From the NCBI GenBank assembly GCA_022266195.1, contig WHVY01000003.1, positions 7,378,001 to 7,442,000 of the forward strand: a DNA stretch of 64,000 nt. The letters are read 5' to 3'. The notes beneath the pieces were generated by a model. The model was given only the letters and a program-made list of their open reading frames with translations. It had not been told where the DNA came from and searched no databases. Below are positions 12,501 to 27,500 of the stretch, piece by piece. Numbering within the stretch: position 1 is the stretch's first letter; every line of letters begins with the position of its first letter. A program made the position numbers and the translations under genes. The DNA is from Tetranychus cinnabarinus (taxonomy: Eukaryota > Arthropoda > Arachnida > Trombidiformes > Tetranychidae).

Positions 12501-15500
12501 CGACTTAAATCCTTTTCTTTACAAGATTAGAATAAAAATTTGATTCATTTCTTGGTGCAATTTTTTTTCTTCTGAATACATCTTTATTAACTTTCTTCTT
12601 TCAAGGCAAACTTTGAGCTCAATCTTTATTCATTTAATTTCAATCTCGATTCAAATGAAAAGTCATTTTCTATGGAATTTCTTTTCTGCTCTTCTTTTCA
12701 TGATCAACTCTTTTCATGTTTACACTTTTCTTTTCTTACAACAGAAAAATTTGCAAAAGTTTTTTTTCTCTTTTTTATTGAAACTTGCTTTTCTCGATTC
12801 AATGTCATCTTTTAGGCTAAAATTAATAAGAAAACATGTTTTCGACTAAACTGAATGATTGAAAAGGAAAGAAAATCAATTGGAAATCAATTGAAAGATC
12901 AGTTCATTTTTGCTAAATGGTCAAGAAAAGTGCTCAATGGACGAGAAAAGTGTTTGCATGGACAGAATTTTTCACTTTCTTTGTTTGATTTTCGAAGTTG
13001 AATAGAAGAGAAAAACTAATTTCAACAAAATCGAACTTCAAAAAATAAATTTTAAACTTTTTTCTCATTCCTTCATATTCACCTTCAATTCCTTCAATTG
13101 AAATCTATTTATCAAGTTTTCGAAGCATTAGTTATCTAAAAGAAAAAATTCAAACATCAAAACATTAAGACTTTGAACAGAAGAACAAAAAATTGCAAGA
13201 ATTTGAAACGAAAAATGAAGTTTTGAACTTTTTGGTCTTTACTTGACTCGAATTTGCAACGCCGAAACAGAAATCAAAATTTTGAAACTAAAAGAGAAAA
13301 TTTGAGTATCGTAAATTTGGGGAATCGATGTTTTCGAAAAATAACATTTTTAGACTCTGAATCGAACTCAGTTTCAGCAGGATAACTTGCGGAACAAAAA
13401 ATGGATTTCGATTTTTTCATTTTCGATCTCACTCGAAATACCGAATTTCCTTGTCTTCAGAAGAAGAGTCATTTTGCAGTTGAAAGAAAAGTTGGATTTC
13501 GAAATTTTGTTAATCAATGTCGCTACGAACTAATATAATTGTCATTATGAAGTTTGAATAAAACTATTGAGTTTCCATTAGAACTGTTCACTATCACTGT
13601 CATGTTCATCAACTTTTCATGCATCAGCCATCCATTTAAACTCATTGTTAACATGATTTTCTCCTTTTCCCCTGTCTTTTCTTCTCAATATACTTGCATG
13701 TATGGAAACAAATGAGCCCACTCGGGTGTGTTATATCTTTTGTCCAATATATAAAGACTCATGATGATGATGATAAAGCACACCCTGAAACCAATTAATT
13801 GAAAAACAATGGAATCAGGGAAGAAGAGAGAAAAGAAGGAGAAAAAAAATATTTTTTGCCATCGACTTGAATTACAGATTGTTATTCAAGTTGTATATAC
13901 TCTTGGCTTTCCTTTCAATTTCAACACAATGAAGATAAAAAAATATTCAAATTGACGAGATAATTCAACCATGTTTAACCAGAAAGGACAAAAAGAGTAA
14001 CATAAGCATTCCCTTTACAATTAATGATGACTTTTCAGATAACTTCATCAATTGAGGCAACATTTTCAAGTATCAATTTTCATCTTTTTTTTGTTCATTC
14101 CAAACTCCAGCCTCATTAAGCATGCTAAAGCCTTGAATTACCATTCGATTTTGGACATTTTATCTCTTTACCATTTCACCGAATCAAACATTTTTTCCTC
14201 TTCTTTTCATTGTAATTTCATCTCAACTTTTGTTCACTTTTTGCAATAATTTCAAGTAAAGTTTTTTCCCTTTCGTTATAATTGTTGAACAGTTTGGTTG
14301 CCTTGAAATATCGATAATTCATTGCAATTCATTAATCATTTCAATTGGGAATTATTGCTTTTCTCTTCTCCTTTTTCCAACCAATTTAGTTTAACCATTT
14401 TCCTGTTCAACTGGTAATTGTTATTAATAACGAAAACAGGGAATTAGTCGAAAACAGATTGATATAAAGAACTGAACTTTTAGGTGTGGTTCACTAGTAG
14501 TAACCATCTTTTAAAATCCTTTTTAATGGATCAGAATGGAATTAATTTATCGATGCAAAGAGAGTTACTTTTAGTGAACTTTTCAGATGAAGAAATTTGA
14601 TAATTTTCATCAAATTTCATCATCGATTGCTGTCATCATGGCAAAGGCTCGAAACAGCAAGAATCGAAAAAATGAAGTTTTCTAAGTGAAATCTTGTTGA
14701 ACATATTGTTTCAAGAGATGAACCAATTATTCTTGTAATGATATGCTTCTTGAAATGCTGCCAAGTTGGTGTGCAAATGTGTTGACATAACAAGTAAAGT
14801 CAGGGTTGAGATGAACAAGAATGATAAAAGTGATACAAATATTGTTATACATTTTGCTTCAAATTCAACGATAACTCAGTTGGAAGTAAAGAGTTACTCG
14901 AGGCTATTATTTTGCATATTATTCATCTGTTTGATAATGGAAATGAATGAAAAAAGAAAAGATCAAATGAACTTGAGCAATGAAAGCTGTTAACCAGCAA
15001 AAATGCCAGTTTGCTTAAAAAAGTTGATTCATTTTGTTGAGATTAGTTTCGAGTTTAAATCAACATTAAATGACGAAAAGAAAAATGATTTTCATGAAAA
15101 GATTTTCTATTTTTGGACGCAAAACTTTTACTCTTAAATGATGATAAATGACCTTAAAAGGTGTAAAAGTGAAATTATTCATTTGCAACATTTTCTTTTG
15201 CTCTTGTTTAATTCATATTATTCGTTCTGAAATGAATTTATAATGGATTCTGTTTTGGACGAGAAAAGACATCAACAATCATCAGATTTAAAGTGATCCT
15301 TTAGTTTGGCGAAAATGATCATTTCTCTAATAATTCAACCAGTGGGTGGCTGGTTTGTGTCAACATTTTCACCTCTCTCTTTGTGTAAGTGGTGTGAAAA
15401 TAAATTGGTCTGATGAAGATGATGGCGAAAAAAGAGTTTAAAAATGTTCGAAACATTTGGTGAAAGCAGTGGACAGAAGACGAACTTTGAGCAAGAAAAA

Positions 15501-18500
15501 TGTGAATCTTTTTTTTGCTTCTCTTCTTCTTTTTTCTTCAAAGGTCATCATTTTGAGAAATGCCTTTTCTTGCTCAGGTCATTAGCAAATGATATCATGA
15601 TGGGCAAAAGAGTAGGAAAGGAAAGCTTTCGACTGGTTAAAGGTGTTAAACTTGGCAAATACATCAGAATGTAAAATGATCATTTTTCAAATGGTTCAAG
15701 TAAAAGATGAAAAATTTTCAACTGAAAACATGAGCTTTATTTATTTATCGTCATTGTTTTTACTTTCAATTTTCATTAAATCTCAAAGTTTACCAAACTT
15801 TTTTTTCTTCTTCTTCTTTTAAACTTCATTGTTTTATGGTTTCAGTCAAGAATAATAAATGGTCCAATAAATGTAATATTTGCTTTCATCATTTTTGCCA
15901 AATTAAATTTCAACATTCCGTCTGCTTTGGAAATGGTTCAAGTCTGGAAAATTGTTGGAATTTTTCCTTTTCTCGCTAAACAATCAACATTTCTAGCAAA
16001 AACTGATTGATACGAATTTAATTGATGCTCATTAATTTAAAATGTTTCATTGAAAGTTATGTCTCTGTCAAGGTTTGCTCGACAAAAATGATCATTTCAA
16101 AGTCGATAATCTTGACTCTACAGATTTATTGGAATTTCAGATTTTCTGATCAAATGACATTTGCTAACAAAAGAATCGATTTTTAAATTTCATCTCGGCA
16201 AGCATTTTCGATGGAATTGGTTGTAAACTTTTATTCAAGTTTTTGATTGGACTCCAAGCTGGGAGTTACATTGGTTATCTTGAAAAGACATTTTGCTTTT
16301 TTCTTTGGTCGTTAAAATTCATTTTCGCCCACTTTTAATTGATCTTTCACTTGATTTGAAAAGTTCAGTTGCTCGATTCTTTTTTTTCCTTCTATTCGTT
16401 GAAAAAAACAAAAGCAGCAAATGTTCATTTGTATTTTGAGGATTGGAATGCCACTGATAAACTAGTTTCTTTGTTGTTTACTGTTAGTCAATAAAAGTCC
16501 TTCCCATTACGTAAAGATGAGATGAACAGAAGGACGAGGGAAAAAAAGTTATCTTGTATGTAAAATAAATGACCAAGAAAATGAGGTTGAAAAGTTAAAA
16601 GGTGAGGAAAAGGCTTGAGTTGAGGGAATGGGTGAGAAGGAAGAGGCGCAATTAGAAGGAGGAAGAAGAGATGAAGTAGTTAGTTAATTGGTGAGTTGCT
16701 TTAAATCTAGTTTGGTTATTAATTAAGCAATTAAGTGAGATGAGGTGAAAAGGAGAAGAGAAAAAAATCGAGAGAAGAGCATAGAAGAGATGAAATTAGT
16801 TGAAAATGTGCAAAAAGAGCAACAAAGTTGCACATAAACTGTGCAAGTGTTTACTTGCAAGGAAAAACTTTTTTTCCGCCTTCTTTAGATTGATTCCCTT
16901 TGAGATTTGAAAGACACAAATGATAATGATAAAAAGAGCAAAGACTATTTTACACTATTACAAAGATTGTTATCTTCTTCTTCTTCTTCTTCTCATCATT
17001 ACCAAGAATCTCCCTTTTCTTTACTCGTTTTTCTTCTCCTGCTCAGCTTGGACAACATTTACCTTGACTGATTGATGATGATTATAACATTGAGTCCAGT
17101 TGATGGAACCAGAGACGCAAAAAAAGATTCATATTTACATCTATGAAAAGATGAACTAATTATTATGTTTTGCTCTCAATCTTCAATTAGACTACTGGGA
17201 ATGATAAAAAAGCTGAATAATTAAAAAGTAGATCGAAAGTGAAAATTTCTTGTTAATTCATCAATTTCCCGATTCTTAAGATGCATTTCTCAATCACAAT
17301 GCTCATTGAGATTTTATTCTTGACGCTCGTTTGTGCTAATAACTTTACAACTAAAAGTCAGATCTTGATAATATTCGACCAGCAGAATCTTCGAAATTGA
17401 AAAACCATAAATCCAGAGTTTCCTGGACGTGTAAAGTCATTCAAATATTTAGCCTCTAAATGAAATTTTTAGTTCATTTTCAGAGAGAAGATTTTTTCAG
17501 ATAAAATATATCAGATTTTTGTTCGTTTAGCGAAATTTGAAATTTAATCTTTGCTCGAGTTAGATCTTATGATACCACAGCTTAAGTTGACCATGTGAGT
17601 AAAACTGCCCGAAGGTGAAAAATGATAATTTATATTTTATTGACAAGACCAAAGATTGGTAAATGTTTGATCTGAAAATATTGCTGCTAATATTATTCTC
17701 AATATCAACAGAAGCTTTTCATCCTTTTTACACAACTTTTCATTTGACATTTTCTTGAGCTATTCTTTCTCCCTTTCTCTCTCTCTCTTCATCTTTCCCT
17801 CATTATCTTTCAATGCTCTTCTTTTTAGATTTCACACACAAAATCATGATCATGAACCTTGTTCATCATCATTCTGTTAACCAAATATTTACTTTGGATA
17901 CTTGAAATAATAACAATAAACAGACTACCTGTGATAGCGTGAAAAACAGAGCAGTATAAAGATAATAACAATTGCTTGTATAACAGTGCTTATAATAAAA
18001 TGATATTAATGTAAACAAGAGAAGAGAGAAACTGTTTAATTCTTGTTAAATGTTGTTGAATGGAAACAAAAGGTAAAGTTGAACAAGAAGTAAAAGAAGC
18101 GAGAAAAAAGAAAGAAAAATATTATCTCAAGTTGAACAAAATGAATCAAAGTAATAATAATCTGAGGTGAATAAAGAGACTTGATAACATTTTTTCTCTT
18201 CTTTTTCTTCTTCGTTTCAGGGAGTTCAACCTTATTTTCTGTCTACCTTTTCAAATGCTTTTTTCTGCTCTTTTTTTTCTTCTCTCTCCTTTTCTCTGAT
18301 GAAATTGATATGAAAAACTTTTCTTATTCCAAGAATCAGTCTTGGCGAATGTGCTCACAAGACTGAAACATGGAGTGATAATTTATCATTTCTTATCTGA
18401 TATGACCAGGAAATGAGAGAGAAGCAAAATGAGTGAAGAAAAAAGATTTCACTTGAGAATGGAAATAATGATGAAAATGGTGAGAAAAATGATGTATATT

Positions 18501-21500
18501 TTGTTGATAAAGAAAATGAATTAGATATTGAAAAGTAAGGTAACAAAATAAATAGTTCAACTCATGGGATTCGCAGCGAGAAATGTTGACGAATGAAGCA
18601 AGTCCATGGAAAAAGGAAAATCATTGATAATTGGTGTTTATAAAATTCCCTTTCTCTTCTCAGACAATTGATCAATTTTCAAGACTTTCATCAATTTATC
18701 AATTTGTTGTTCTTTAAACCAGAAAAAGGAAAAGAAGTTCAATCATCACAATTTCATGTCAACTTATCGTTGCAAGGATTGAATTAATCTTGTTTACTTG
18801 AAAAGTTTTTAAACGAAAATTTCATTGGTAGAAATAGAACAATTCAGAAAACTTCAAGTTCAAGGTAAATGTCAAGACATTTGAAGGTTATTTCAAGGAC
18901 GATTCTATGACAATTCAACTTGAATCAAAATCGAAGATTGGAATAAATTCGTTGAAAGAGATTGACAAAGTAAACATTTTCTTGTTGATTTTAAAATAAG
19001 AAAATGAAATTCTGAGAAAAGAGAAAAAAATTTTCCGATTTTTCTCGATTTTGATTTCTAAGTTTACTTCCAAGAGATCAACATTTAAAGTTCAAAGGAT
19101 TACAAAATCAAGGAAATCTCTAGCTTGAAGTGAATGAATATTTTCCAGATTTAGTTGTTCTAGTAATTGCTAGAGATTAATCGACTTTCCAAATGAACTA
19201 AATGAATATTATTATAAGCTCAGGGTAAATGAACAATGAAACACAAATTGTTTTTAAATCTGATGAAGTTTCTTGAATTACGCTCAATTGACTGATTTGA
19301 TTATCAATTCATTTCATTTCAATTTTGAAGGAAAACCAAAGAAACCAAAGAAGCCAAAATTTTTTCTTTAACCTTTTTACAAATGGCAACTTTCGTTATT
19401 CACATTTGCCTAGTTGAATAAAAATAACAACCTGGAATCAGCATGAATCCAAGGAGAAAAAGAAAAGGTAAGAAAAGGCAAAAAAAGAAGAAGAAAAGAT
19501 AAAATCATTGAAGTGAAGAAGCAAAAAGTGACTGTACATATATTTATACACATACAGTGTTGATGTGCTCTATTCAAATCGACCTTTGGGAATAATTAAG
19601 AGCATCTTTCTCGAGCAATAATATGATTCTTTTATCATTCTCTATCTTCTCCTTCTCCTCAACATTTTCAGGTTTCCCTTTTTACACCTTTCAATCTCTT
19701 TGTTTCATCCTTACCCAAGCCAACACAATCAATGTCCAGCATCATCTTACAGCCTATTTCACGGATTAATGGTAAGAACCTAATTATAGTGATTAACTTG
19801 TTCACTGTGATGGGCTATTAAGAAGTTATGCCAAGTAGTTTTTTTCCTCTTCTTTACTCGCAGATTCTTTTCCTTTTTACTTTGCCTTTTCCATGCAAAA
19901 AGTAATTGAACAAGAATACAAGAATAGCGAGTTGATGAAGATGAAAGAAAAGGTAAATGAGAAGAGAAGAAGAAAAAAAACTCTTTTCATTGTTTCATAC
20001 AAAATACATCTCATCATCTTGTCAACCAACCCTTATCCAGACATGATTCAAACAAGCCTTTCATTGATGCATAATAAATGACTCTGAATGGCATTTCCAA
20101 CTTTATTAACCTTTTCCCTTGATCGACTTGAATCTTGATTGGAAATTTATCGAATTTTTATTTTAAAATTTAAAACTTTTTCTCTTCAATTTTTTGGCGA
20201 AATTTTTTTTCGAAAAAGTTTACCTCTGATTGATTCACTTTTGTCAACCTTTGTTGGACTTGTTTACCTTGAAGTGACATTTTTACTTTGAAATGATTAA
20301 CTCGGTGAAATTATATTCACTGTGAAATGTGCAAAGTGGTGCATCTATCATTCATGGGGTGGAAGAGAGTTGACAAGTGTAAATATATCAAATGCCGCTG
20401 GTTTAACCGAAAAAAAAGAGTTTACTTCATTTCTTGCTCCCTGTATGATGGTTGTGATAATAATGTTGGACATCAAAGTAACAGGTATAAACAAGTGATG
20501 AGAGTAAAAGTAAAATAAAAGATTATTATTGAATATAACCGGAAGATTTACAGTCAAGTCAAAGTGTTTCCGGAATTAAGGTAAAATATTGGGTACAATC
20601 GGAAGTATTGTTGAGTATAGTTTTCATAAAAATGATGGACATTTATTTTTAGCCAAAATCAGAGTATTTACAATTTTCACTCCCAGTATTCATGAGTTTG
20701 CCCATCAAGACAAGATAACAAGATTTACAAGATTTACAAGCGCAAGTCTCGATTCGACGATCGATGCTTCATTTCGACTCATTGTTCGACATTTTTCTAT
20801 CCAAATTCATTCTAAAGAACTTATTGAACAATTTCAAATTGGGTTTAAAACCACCACAAGCAACGATTAGTATCGATATTTAGCTACGATTTCTATCAAT
20901 CTTTCTCGATTAATCGCTGGATTGCCTTTCGTGATTCGATCATTTTTTCAATGTCACTTTTTGAGAGATTTTGATTCTCTGCGATTTAATAAAATCCACG
21001 ATTATAATCGATTTCTATCGATTTTCTCTTCATGACATTCCAGCTGATTTGTACGATGATTTGGCTATTACTCGACTCTTAGATAATCTAGAGACATGAT
21101 ATTTATTTTATGCAAGTTTCTCAGATATTCATTTTTTGTTTTGACTTTTTCAGTGTCATCGATTTAATCGAATAAATGATCGAATGATTATTTTCGATTT
21201 TTCAATCGATATTTAAATCGATTATTTTCCAGAAATCGATCTACACTAATTTCCTGGGCCAGTCGACAACTTTGTTAATTGAAGTCAAAGTGTTGCGAAA
21301 GTAGATTTTATTCGAGTCAATTTATCGAATGAGATAATTGATTTTTGTTCATCAAAATCAAGTTTTTAGGGTTTTCTGTTGAATGAATGCTGAGAAACTG
21401 CCATGTTTGTTTTCGAGGTTTTTTTCGTTTCCCAATGAATGTTCATTTTCTTTGTTTTACTTACAAAAACCTTTTGCTGTTTCTTTGTACAGAATGACCA

Positions 21501-24500
21501 AATGATGGACATTTTCTGTAATCGATATTCACGGTTCACTGGACTCTATTTGGTCACATAACCAATACAAACATAAATACCAATGATAAAGTATCCAAAA
21601 TAGTCTTCTTTATATCTTCATTGGTTCAATTTCAAGACATTTTTTATTTCGTTTTTTTCAACTTTTCTTTCCTCTTTTATCAACTCAAAATTTATTTTGG
21701 GTTCATTTTTTATCTTTTTTGTTTCATTGCACAAATCAATAAATGTAAAGGTAACAATTTACATCAATATTTACAAGAAATAGGTAAGATTTTGAATGAA
21801 CATTGTTCCAACTGAAATGCTTTGTCAAAGTTTTTTTTTCTCTTTTTTTGCTTTTCTTTTTTTCCTCGTCTATTGATGTGTACTTTTTTCCCCTTCAATG
21901 TCCAATCAATGGTAATCTAATCAACTCTAGTTGACTTATAGTGATGATCAATCAATGGTCATTGAAATTAATGGAATCATTGGTTGTAATGGACAGTTTG
22001 ATGATTGAAAATGGAACAAAGTTTCAAGTTTCGCCTTCATTCTTGATCTCATATTAACGAATTGATCATTTGATTGAAAAAGATTCAACGATATTCTCAC
22101 GCAGATGGAGCTCATTTTTCAAGCATAAAATTTGATTGTCAGATTGAGTTATGATAATGTTACCAAAACTAGAGAAAAGTTTATCGAGAGAGAAAAAAGA
22201 AGAAAAAAGTTTTCCTTTTCACTCCTTTTTCTTTCACTCTTGATGTTTCTTGGCTTTTCATTTTTTTCTCTCTTCTCCTATTCCATGCAACAACAAAAAA
22301 GCTATCATTTTCAGTTACTTTTGAATTCTTCAACAGTATTATCAACAACTGTTTCTAATAGCTTTAGTCATAACATTGGACAAGAGGTGAGTTGGAATGA
22401 AGCAAAAAGTTGAAAATTTGAGGCAAGAAAAGAGAAAAAAAAGTTTCTTCTTCTTTCATGGAAAAAAGGAGAGAAAAAAATTCTGAAAGAACAAGAATCG
22501 AGAGTAAAAATAGACTGGAAATATTGTTGCAAGTGAATTGCAATTCACATCACGCCCAGTTATTCTCAAGATTATCTGAATCAAGAAAGAGATAAATCGA
22601 GACAAACTAAAGACATTGTTTATCATTATAATTATCATAATCATTGTGAATGAAAGACGATCAATTTTGCCCAACTTTGTTCAACAAATGGGTCAAGTTG
22701 AAGGGTAAAATTGAGGTTAAACTTGACATGAAACAAAATGACGAGTTGACCAAGTTCCAAGTTCCAACACAATGGAAGCAAAAAGTTGTCAAACGAAAAG
22801 CATTTACTTTTCAACTTTCATTCAACTTGGCCAATGATGAGCACAAGTTGAACCGAGGCAAGTCACTTGTTACGGATTAGTTGGAGACTCTTGAAGCTCT
22901 TTCCTTCGACTAGTCATTCTCAGGCTGAGAGGCGGATCAATGGTCAGACAATATTCAATATCGAGTATTACTTTTCAATATCTTTTCATTGTTTCACCTT
23001 TTCTTTTTTTCTCTTCCTTTTTTGTATCTTTTCCTCCTGATACATATTGAATATCATCTTGATCCAAGCCTTACAAGTCTCATCAAGTCATTGACTGGGA
23101 GTGTATTTGTTATCCTTTTTTATACTCCCAGTTAGGTTCTTCAATTGAAATGTTTCACTGTTTATTCTTTCTTTTTTTGGTCGACAGCTGTTTTCAATGA
23201 TTTCCATTGGCTATCAAATTGTTGTCTTATTTACTCGGAATTTTACCATGAAATTGATAGTGTTTGAAAAGTGTTTGAAAGCTTTCTTTTTACTGTCAGA
23301 GAAAAATTAAAGTTTTCCATTTTTCCCCTCACCAATGGAATAACCATTAAACAGTCTTTTTACTCTTCTTTTGTTATTCAATATCATTCCGCATTATTCA
23401 TAAGTAAACAATTCAACATGTCAACATGACAGAATTACAACTCGTTATGAACATTATTTCATCATTCCATCATAATCATCATCATTTTGATTCTTCAACT
23501 TTTCTTATATAATAGATTCATTGATTCTTTGATAATATAAAGAGAAAAGTGGAAAAAGTTTTGATCGCTTTCAATTGCATTTCAACATTTGAACACGAAA
23601 AATACCAATAAAATGGTTAGAAAAGTGGAAAGCTTAAAGTAACGAAAATAACTGTCTATAATTTTCATCACTGATCAATAAGCAATGATCAATAAAAAAA
23701 GGTGAAAAAGTGGTTTACGCTAGTTTACCATGGTCAGAACTAATCGATAAAAGAGAGAGAAAAATGTTTCTAATAACTTTTCTTGCAAAGTGAAAAAACC
23801 ACAAAAAAACCAGAAATAAGCACAAAAAGTATCCAGTTAAGTAAAGTCGTGCTTTTTCACCATTCAACTCGTCTTACATTGAAAATGAAGCAAAATGTTT
23901 CTAAAGATGATGAAGATAATGAGAAATGTTGAGGAATGAAAATAATTTTCTTCCTCTTCTCATTGCTGATTGTGGCAATAATTTGGACAAAAGAAATGAA
24001 AGAAATCGATTGAAACAATTTAGATTCTTTTTCATTGTTGAACATTTTGTGTGGTGTTAAATTGCAATAAAAAAAACTATTGAAAGTCGATTGTGTTGTT
24101 GGTTTTGTTTAGTTTCAATTGAAAGGTTGGCCTTAAATTCAAGGTGAAGAAGAGTTGGTTTCTCTGATTTCCGGAAATCAATTGAACTTTGTTCAAGTCT
24201 ATTGTGTTGGTGAAAAGTGGACAGTAAAAATTTCTATTCATGCAACATTTTCTCTTTGAAATGCTTCTTTTCTTGAAACTCGCATTACAAGGTAATTTGA
24301 GAACTTGTTGGTTAATCTTGGTAGCTTTCAAGACTGATCATGTATTTAAACACGGCAACACACATTGGATAAAGGCAAAGTCTGGATACAGTTAAGCTGT
24401 GTTTAACTTGGAAGAAAATATTTTCCCATTAATCAATCATGATTGAAGTTGAACAATGAATCGGTTTTTTGTTCTGCTTCGGCTTGTGATGAGTAAAATG

Positions 24501-27500
24501 CGAATATTCTGCTTCTGGTTAATCCTTTTTTCTCCTGAAAAGTCAGAGTTGGCTCAAGATAATCAGCGTGATTATGATGAAGCAAAGTAAAAGGAGAGCA
24601 AAAAGTGATTAGATGAAAAATAAGCCTACAAAGGTAAATAAGGTTGGATCGAATCATTTTTTTTCTTTACTCCAATTTTTTGTTCTTTACTTTTCTTCTC
24701 TCCTTTTTTTAGTGATTGCCTGAGGATAAAGATGAAGTTGAAGGGATGAAAATGATGATGATGAAAAGAGAATGTACAAGTTTAATCGATTGATGAGCGA
24801 AAAAAGCTTAAGATGATTAGAAGGAAAACTGATGAAGAGAAGGAGAAAAAAGAGATCGAAATAAAGAATTAACTCGAAATGATGGAAAGTGCGTTTCATG
24901 GTGATGATGAGAATGCAACAAGACAGAGAAAAAAAAGTTGATGAAACTAATACAGAAAAGTATCGAAAAGAATAAAAACACATAAAAAGCATTTATTATT
25001 TTAGAGCTTGACTGATTGGAGCAATTTTCACTCCCAATGAGAACCACTTAAAGTAATATCAGGTGAGGTTGAGGCGATTGGCTAAAGAGGTATGAGAAGG
25101 GAAGAAGATGGAAAAGTGTTGCTTTTTAAGGAGCAAAATAAAAGCCATCATCATTATTATTGTAGTTATCATCATTAGTAACATTATCATTGGTCTGTTC
25201 AACCTGTCAATTTTGGTTTCTCCTTGAGCTTCAAAATTGGTTTGACAGAAATGAGTCTAAATGTGTGATAAAAGAGAAAAGAAAATATATTGAACCTAGA
25301 ATTTAATAAGACCCAAAAAGAAATCAAAATCTTGCGAGTTTTATTCTTTTCTCTTTCTCTCTCTCTCTCTCTTTGCTTTTCTTTTCAGAAAATTTGTGTA
25401 CCGCTCTTGAGTTAAGAATAATGACTTTTTTGTGTTCAGAGTTTCAAGCCCAAGGCAATTGATCAATGTTGTTTCAAAGTGCACAACAGTGTTATTATTT
25501 TTCCTCCTTAACTTTACTTCCAATGTCATTATAGTTTGTTTACATTTATTTCAATGTTTACTTATTATTAAAGAGAAACCAATCTGATTTCAATGAACTT
25601 TCCATTCATTTGCGTATTCATCGAATTCACGTTTAGAACAATGTTGATCGAAACTCTTTTCCCGATCCAAGTGAAAACTCAAATTCAATGTTTAGTTAAC
25701 CAAAATGAATGCGTTTTCAAGCGAAACAAAAATAACTCCAAATGGCACAACAGAGCGAAATTGAGATTTAAAATAATCCTCAAAAATAATTTTCTTTATA
25801 AATTGATTTTCCGAAAAACGTAAAATCCGAAAATTTTAAAAATAGAAATAGCGACAACTTTCGAATGCTGAAAACGCAGAGAAAAATTGGTTATCCAAAC
25901 TCTCGATGACGAAAAAAAAGAGAAAAGTATCGAAATTTGTTTCCAACTGATTTGCCTCGTAATAAATTTCAAAACTAAACACATTTCCATTTCCAGGTTG
26001 CGAGTTGTTCAACATTTGCAAGCGAAAAAAAGTAACTTTGTGACTGGAATGAATGCTGAAAATACATTCATTTTTTCCTCTTCTTTTCATGTCACTCTGT
26101 GCATACACAAAACTGAAATTGAATAAAAAAAAGTCAACCTGAAAAGTACATTCATATTTTTTCCTTTTGCTTCAAAATTTCAACTCCAACAACATTCAAG
26201 GTTATCTATCAATATCATTTATTTGGAAGGAAAAGCAACAAAAAAGCAAAATTTTCTCCTCCAGTTGTTGTTATCTCAGGATTGCATTAAAAGAAGCGAA
26301 TAATAGAAGTAAAAGGCAAAACTCGAAACAAATGTAAAGCAAGAGAACAAGATGAAAACTTGAAATATATTGCACAAGAAGCAAATATATCTTACGTATG
26401 CATTATTTTCCAATATCAACAATGAAATGAATCTTTTTTTTGCTTTCCTTTACAATTCATTTGTTCACCTTATCTGGGCACTCGAGTCTTGTTTCTATAT
26501 TTTTCAACTTTTACAGTCAACAAAAGAAGAGACAAAAAAATGTCAGTCTTTTGTTTTCCAATAAAGCTTTATATTGAATCTTCGCAACACTACAAGATAC
26601 AAATTGAAATTAAAAGATGAAAAAAACTCTTCTCAATCAGCTTCGACACTTTGAGCTCTTCTCAGCAAGGATTATACTTTGAATTTCATTTGCAATATTT
26701 TCAACTCCCAGTTGCAAGGCTTTCAATAAGATGATAATGTTGACATGCTTTGAACCAAAATCCTTTCTCTTCTCACCAAAGTCACTCTCAATGCTCATCA
26801 TATCTTGTTTCACCATTAAACTTCAATTCAACCTTTTAAATCAGTTATTAATTTTCTTTCGCCAATCAAAGGGAAATTGGAAAAAGTCGAAAAATCGATA
26901 AATACATTGACTCGAGTTAGACTTAAAAGTAATTTCTTTTCTCATTCTAAGAGGATTTCAATTGATTTTCATTCTATTTATGCTTGATCATGACCTTGGT
27001 TGTTAATTTTAAAGTCAAAAGCATCAGTGAATTTAATAAGGATTAGCGGGCGAAAAAGTTTCCAATTTATGTTAATATAAATTCAAATTGATAACATTGA
27101 GGTGAGAAGAAAGGAAAATGTAATCTTGCCAATCTTGACGGAAGAAAAAGTCTTCAATTGGATGAAAAAATGAAATAAAAAAATGATGACCTAAAGGTAA
27201 ATTTGAGCCCCATGAATTTCATTGGCAATGTAACAATAAAAAGCATTTTGCATTCTTTTAAAAATTTCTGTATAATAATTTATTCTCTGCTTTCTTTGCC
27301 TTTTCTCGAATAAATTGGAAATGTTATTACAACAAACAATCACGATTAGCTGTTTCAGTGCCTCTTGAAAAGCTAAACCTCTTCTTGCCCTTAGGTTGAT
27401 TCAACAAGGCCAAGTTCATGCAAAAGAAGTAAAAAAGTCAATATTGTGCTCATCTTTAGTTATCAATGTTGAACCATCAATAAGAGATGAAAGCATCGAC

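Noticed and set aside
20589..20870. 93-codon plus-strand frame
   Set aside because: It starts from a non-ATG codon, has no polyadenylation signal or splice partner, and its Arg/Ser content follows from the local TCGA-rich sequence.
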